A stretch of 11,444 nucleotides of DNA, from assembly GCA_934162555.1 (NCBI GenBank), contig CAKPJE010000024.1, positions 1 to 11,444 on the forward strand. Direction: 5' to 3'. Positions 9,125 to 11,444 of the stretch are shown in pieces. The position numbers and the translations under genes are program-made. This DNA is from an uncultured Bacilli bacterium. GTDB taxonomy: Bacteria; Bacillota_I; Bacilli_A; RF39; UBA660. The notes under the pieces were generated by a model. It ran no database searches. It was not told the origin of the DNA and saw nothing but the letters and a program-made list of their open reading frames with translations. The stretch's first letter is position 1. Each line of letters begins with the position of its first letter.

Positions 9125-9244
9125 ATGACTAGAAAAGAAATAGAAGAATTAACCGATGAAGAAATAATAGATTTATATAAAACATTAGATAATATCATAA
9201 AAGAACTCGAAAAAGAAGTAGAAGGTGATAATAATGATAACTGA
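9125..9244 (+). CDS. Small acidic helical protein (39 aa), unknown function
   Basis: The 39-codon frame runs from ATG 9125 to TGA 9242-9244, starting with MTRKEIEELTDEEIIDLY. It is preceded by a perfect AGGAGG. The sequence is highly charged, rich in Glu/Asp with Leu/Ile in an amphipathic pattern, and predicted as one or two helices without signal peptide, membrane segment or Cys. Its 3' end overlaps the next gene's start by 11 bases (9234-9244) and contains that gene's SD. The placement between the giant surface protein gene and the coiled-coil gene, with coupling on both sides, suggests a cytoplasmic adaptor or binding partner of one of the two; this is inference. No family is recognised. 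An alternative is a leader-type frame whose translation mainly serves to deliver ribosomes to the next gene. Confidence 0.72.
   Translation: MTRKEIEELTDEEIIDLYKTLDNIIKELEKEVEGDNNDN
9222..9227 (+). promoter_or_regulatory. RBS deciding the ATG 9234 start of the coiled-coil gene
   Basis: AAGGTG lies inside the end of the 39-aa gene, 6 bases before ATG 9234. The alternative GTG at 9225 overlaps this SD and has no SD of its own, so ATG 9234 is preferred. Confidence 0.6.
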
Positions 9245-10685
9245 ATTTAAAGAAAACATAAAAGTTCAAATGGAAGTGCTAAATGCACTTCCTAGGAACA
9301 ATAAAAAAAATGAAAAAATTTATATCACCAAGGTAATGGAAGTATTAGATAAGTATAAAGAAATAAAAAAAATAACCGAAAGTGAAATAATAAAAAGAAA
9401 AAATAGGTATGAATCATTAGAAAAAAACACTAAAATTGATGCTTTAACAACTAAGATAAATTCTATAAAACAATTACTTCCGTTGATTAATCCATATGGT
9501 TCTTCTTATGAAAAAAGTAATTTAGATAAAGTTTTATATGAACTAGGACATTTTTACGAAAATGATTTAGAAAAAGTAAACGAAGATATAAAAAAAACTA
9601 TTCAAATATTTGAAACAGTTGGTGTACTACTAGATATAGACGATTTTAACTATAGTTTTTATAGTAAAAAATATATGACCAAATTCTTAGAAAATAAAAC
9701 TCAAGAATTAAAACAATATTTTGAAGAACTATATTGGAAATGTCCAGATATAATTACTCATATAACCCTAAATTTTAAATATTTATATTATCAAAACAAG
9801 AAAAAATTTGATTTATATTACAATACAAAAAAATTCGAATTAATCAATCTAAAAGAAGAATATGAAAACTTATATAAAGAAAAAGAAGAATTAATAAGAA
9901 CTAGCGCTTTCCTATTACAACAATCATTTTTAGAAAATAAACTAAATATTAATGATTATACAATTGATAAAGTAAGCAAAGCTTATAAATCTATTGTAAG
10001 TGAAGAAAAAATTGATTTAATCAAAAATGAAGTAATAAAATTATATAATAATGTTATAGAATATAAAAATTATTTAGAATTCATCCCTATAATTGATAAT
10101 ATAAAAGAATTATATAAAGAAAAAGATAAATATAAAAATATTTATCTAAATAAGAAAAAAGAAATTGAAAAATTGGAAAAGAAACTATATAAAAATACAA
10201 AAACTTTATTTAAAATAACAAAAGAAAGAAAATTTGAAGTCATAAATAGTTTAGTAAACAATGAAATTATAGAATTAAAACAAAAATATAATGAATTAGA
10301 ATATAATTATTTTCTTGAGCAAATAATGAATTTAGATGAAAGTACAACCATCTATGATTTATTTAATCTTGCACTTTCAAATTACAATTATTTAATGAAA
10401 AATGAAGAAATAGATATTAAAAAATTAAATAGTTTTATAACAAATCCCCGTATAAATATTTTAAAAAATATTCTTATAAATGATACAAAAGATATAAGTA
10501 TGTTAATAATAGATAGATATAATTTATTTGGATTTGAATTAAAAAAAGAACAATTAGAGCAATCTAATTTGGATAATCTAATAAAAGAATTAGAAATAAT
10601 ATTAGGAAGTATAGAAATGGAAAAATTAGGTATAACAGAAAATAGAATAAAGTTTGTTAAAGAAACAGACCTACTACTTGCATAA
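9234..10685 (+). CDS. Cytoplasmic alpha-helical/coiled-coil protein (483 aa), unknown function
   Basis: Start chosen at ATG 9234 (MITEFKENIKVQMEVL) with SD AAGGTG; an in-frame GTG nine bases earlier is less likely. The product is Lys/Glu/Asn/Ile-rich and almost wholly helical in character. It has no signal peptide or membrane segment, so it should be cytoplasmic. Coiled-coil-like heptads are visible around residues 200-225 (NLKEEYENLYKEKEELI) and 292-326 (repeated KEK, KKK and EIEKLEKKL). No nucleotide-binding loop, zinc site or catalytic motif is seen. It is co-transcribed and apparently translationally coupled with the 39-aa protein and the giant surface protein, so a role in producing, chaperoning, localising or exporting that protein is possible but unproven. 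Its last codons overlap the -35 box of the next promoter. Structural coiled-coil proteins of AT-rich genomes give spurious similarity, so family placement needs a profile search. Confidence 0.85.
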   Translation: MITEFKENIKVQMEVLNALPRNNKKNEKIYITKVMEVLDKYKEIKKITESEIIKRKNRYESLEKNTKIDALTTKINSIKQLLPLINPYGSSYEKSNLDKVLYELGHFYENDLEKVNEDIKKTIQIFETVGVLLDIDDFNYSFYSKKYMTKFLENKTQELKQYFEELYWKCPDIITHITLNFKYLYYQNKKKFDLYYNTKKFELINLKEEYENLYKEKEELIRTSAFLLQQSFLENKLNINDYTIDKVSKAYKSIVSEEKIDLIKNEVIKLYNNVIEYKNYLEFIPIIDNIKELYKEKDKYKNIYLNKKKEIEKLEKKLYKNTKTLFKITKERKFEVINSLVNNEIIELKQKYNELEYNYFLEQIMNLDESTTIYDLFNLALSNYNYLMKNEEIDIKKLNSFITNPRINILKNILINDTKDISMLIIDRYNLFGFELKKEQLEQSNLDNLIKELEIILGSIEMEKLGITENRIKFVKETDLLLA

Positions 10686-10706
10686 GAATTTGTAATATGC
10701 TATACT
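10678..10706 (+). promoter_or_regulatory. Promoter (-35 TTGCAT, 17 bp, extended -10 TGCTATACT) for the signal peptidase-like gene
   Basis: TTGCAT (10678-10683) lies exactly 17 bases before TATACT (10701-10706), with the TG extension at 10698-10699. The -35 overlaps the last codons of the coiled-coil gene (stop 10683-10685). Transcription would start near 10713, only about 10 bases before ATG 10723, so the leader is close to the minimum holding an SD (GGTG, 10715-10718). Confidence 0.7.
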
Positions 10707-10722
10707 TAAAAAGTGGTGAAAT

Positions 10723-11253
10723 ATGAAGAAAGTTTTAAAAATAATAGGAATAATATTTGGAGTTATATATGCTTTTTTAGCAATCGTTCTAACAATATTC
10801 TTATTGAAATACAATAAATATAATATAACAGAAATAGATGGCAATTCATTCATAATAGTGCGAGATGAAGAATTAAAACCAGATTTTCAAAAAGGTGATT
10901 TGGTTATAGTAAAAAGAAATAGTAATAAAGAAATAAACATAGGAGATAAAATTTTCTTCTATGATGCATATGAAGGTAAGGTATCTGTTAATTTAGCAAC
11001 CGTTGTTAATAAAAAAGATGTATCGCGTAGAGAAACAGATTTTACAGTTGATGGGGATTATGTTGTTTTTGATGAAAATGTAATAGGTAAAGCATCAACA
11101 AGTAAAACATATGCCAAATTAGGAACAATCCTTGGTTTATTAGAATCAAGAATAGGATTCTTATTAGTAATTATATTCCCAATACTAGTATTCTTTATAT
11201 ATGAAGTATATGTATTTATTGGCGAGTTAAAGAGTTCAAAAGAAAATGAATAA
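10723..11253 (+). CDS. SipW/Sec11-type (S26) signal peptidase-like membrane protein, catalytic residues apparently replaced
   Basis: The product is 176 aa with a membrane segment at residues 4-28, an external domain, and a second segment at about 146-166. Fold signatures of S26 peptidases are in order: P53-x4-GD (KGDLVIVKR, 57-65), a second GD strand (INIGDKIFFYD, 71-81), FTVDGD (107-112), which corresponds to the usual T-K-G-D stretch, and VIGKA (120-124). Two-membrane-segment layout and length match SipW/Sec11 enzymes. The nucleophile position does not: where S-M-x-P is expected there is ELKP (E50-P53), and the T-H-R stretch carrying the general-base His reads NLAT (90-93). It may therefore be a non-catalytic paralogue; S42 is a less likely alternative nucleophile, sitting 11 residues from P53. 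It has its own promoter, SD GGTG (10715-10718), and overlaps the downstream TasA-like gene by 8 bases, a SipW-TasA type context. Confidence 0.8.
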   Translation: MKKVLKIIGIIFGVIYAFLAIVLTIFLLKYNKYNITEIDGNSFIIVRDEELKPDFQKGDLVIVKRNSNKEINIGDKIFFYDAYEGKVSVNLATVVNKKDVSRRETDFTVDGDYVVFDENVIGKASTSKTYAKLGTILGLLESRIGFLLVIIFPILVFFIYEVYVFIGELKSSKENE

Positions 11254-11444
11254 AAAAATATTATATATAATTTTTTCTTTTTTTCTTCTCCTAACACTAT
11301 ATGAAATTAAAAAAACTTATGGATTATTTGAAAGTAATAATAAAATGTCAGTACAACAATCTACTGCTAAATGGAATATTTTGATAAATGGAACAAATAT
11401 TAAAAGTGAAGAAAAATTTGTTGTAAATTCTGTTAATGTAGAAG
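11246..11444 (+). CDS. TasA/camelysin-like (SipW-dependent type) secreted protein, 3'-truncated by window edge
   Basis: The frame starts at ATG 11246, inside the end of the signal peptidase-like gene (8-base overlap), and is open to the right edge, giving 66 complete codons. It has a short basic start and hydrophobic segment (about residues 5-18), then KKTYGLFES (22-30) and AKWNILINGTNI (41-52). The aromatic-x-Leu-Phe stretch just after the signal segment, followed by A-K-W-x-I-x-[VI]-N-G, is typical of short Bacillota proteins with SipW-dependent signal peptides related to TasA/CalY, which form extracellular fibres or are surface proteases. The usual small residue (often Ala) before L-F is Gly here and there is no Ala-x-Ala. 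No strong SD precedes it, so expression probably depends on coupling to the upstream gene. Family assignment rests on the N-terminal pattern only. Confidence 0.72.
   Translation, partial: MNKKILYIIFSFFLLLTLYEIKKTYGLFESNNKMSVQQSTAKWNILINGTNIKSEEKFVVNSVNVE

Noticed and set aside
9225..9233. GTG 9225 as start of the coiled-coil gene
   Set aside because: It overlaps the AAGGTG that serves as SD for ATG 9234, and no SD lies at a suitable distance upstream of it.
9242..9244. Possible TGA-as-Trp genetic code
   Set aside because: TGA is absent from all long frames while Trp is encoded by TGG; the only TGA stop is followed two codons later by TAA, so it does not discriminate, and the standard code is the simpler reading.
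11251..11287. AT-only inverted repeat followed by a T-rich tract, resembling a terminator after the signal peptidase-like gene
   Set aside because: It lies within the first codons of the TasA-like gene, the stem has no G-C pairs and is imperfect, and the T-tract encodes the hydrophobic signal segment.

Overview
The window is very AT-rich DNA with short intergenic gaps and strong GGAGG-type ribosome binding sites. All genes are on the + strand. In-frame Trp is always TGG and TGA never occurs inside the long frames, so the standard bacterial code fits. Composition together with DUF285/BspA repeats, InlB-type B repeats, giant beta-solenoid surface proteins and a SipW/TasA-like pair suggests an uncultured host-associated Bacillota (a gut Bacilli lineage of the RF39/Erysipelotrichales kind). 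The lineage is an inference, because no marker gene is present.

Layout. (1) 1-1037: the 3' part of a DUF285 (BspA-like) leucine-rich surface protein, cut by the left edge and closed by a hairpin/T-tract terminator (1041-1069). (2) 1078-10685: a transcription unit with an extended -10 promoter. It holds a 2667-residue membrane-anchored surface protein, a 39-residue acidic small protein (SD overlapping the giant gene's stop codon), and a 483-residue cytoplasmic helical/coiled-coil protein whose start overlaps the small gene. (3) 10678-11444: a second promoter, whose -35 lies inside the end of the coiled-coil gene. It drives a SipW/Sec11-type signal peptidase-like membrane protein that appears to lack its catalytic residues, then an overlapping TasA/camelysin-like secreted protein cut by the right edge.

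The giant protein has an N-terminal membrane segment, an InlB B-repeat-like domain, two related Cys-pair modules, a beta-solenoid with 34 copies of a [VIL][YF]GGGN turn (interrupted by what looks like a CBM2-type carbohydrate-binding domain with three spaced Trp), and an unassigned C-terminal region of about 860 residues with no LPXTG or C-terminal anchor. Taken together the window looks like a cell-surface locus for adhesion or glycan binding plus an extracellular fibre-like component. The coiled-coil/small-protein pair has no function that can be read from sequence; its tight coupling to the giant gene suggests a role in that protein's production or export.
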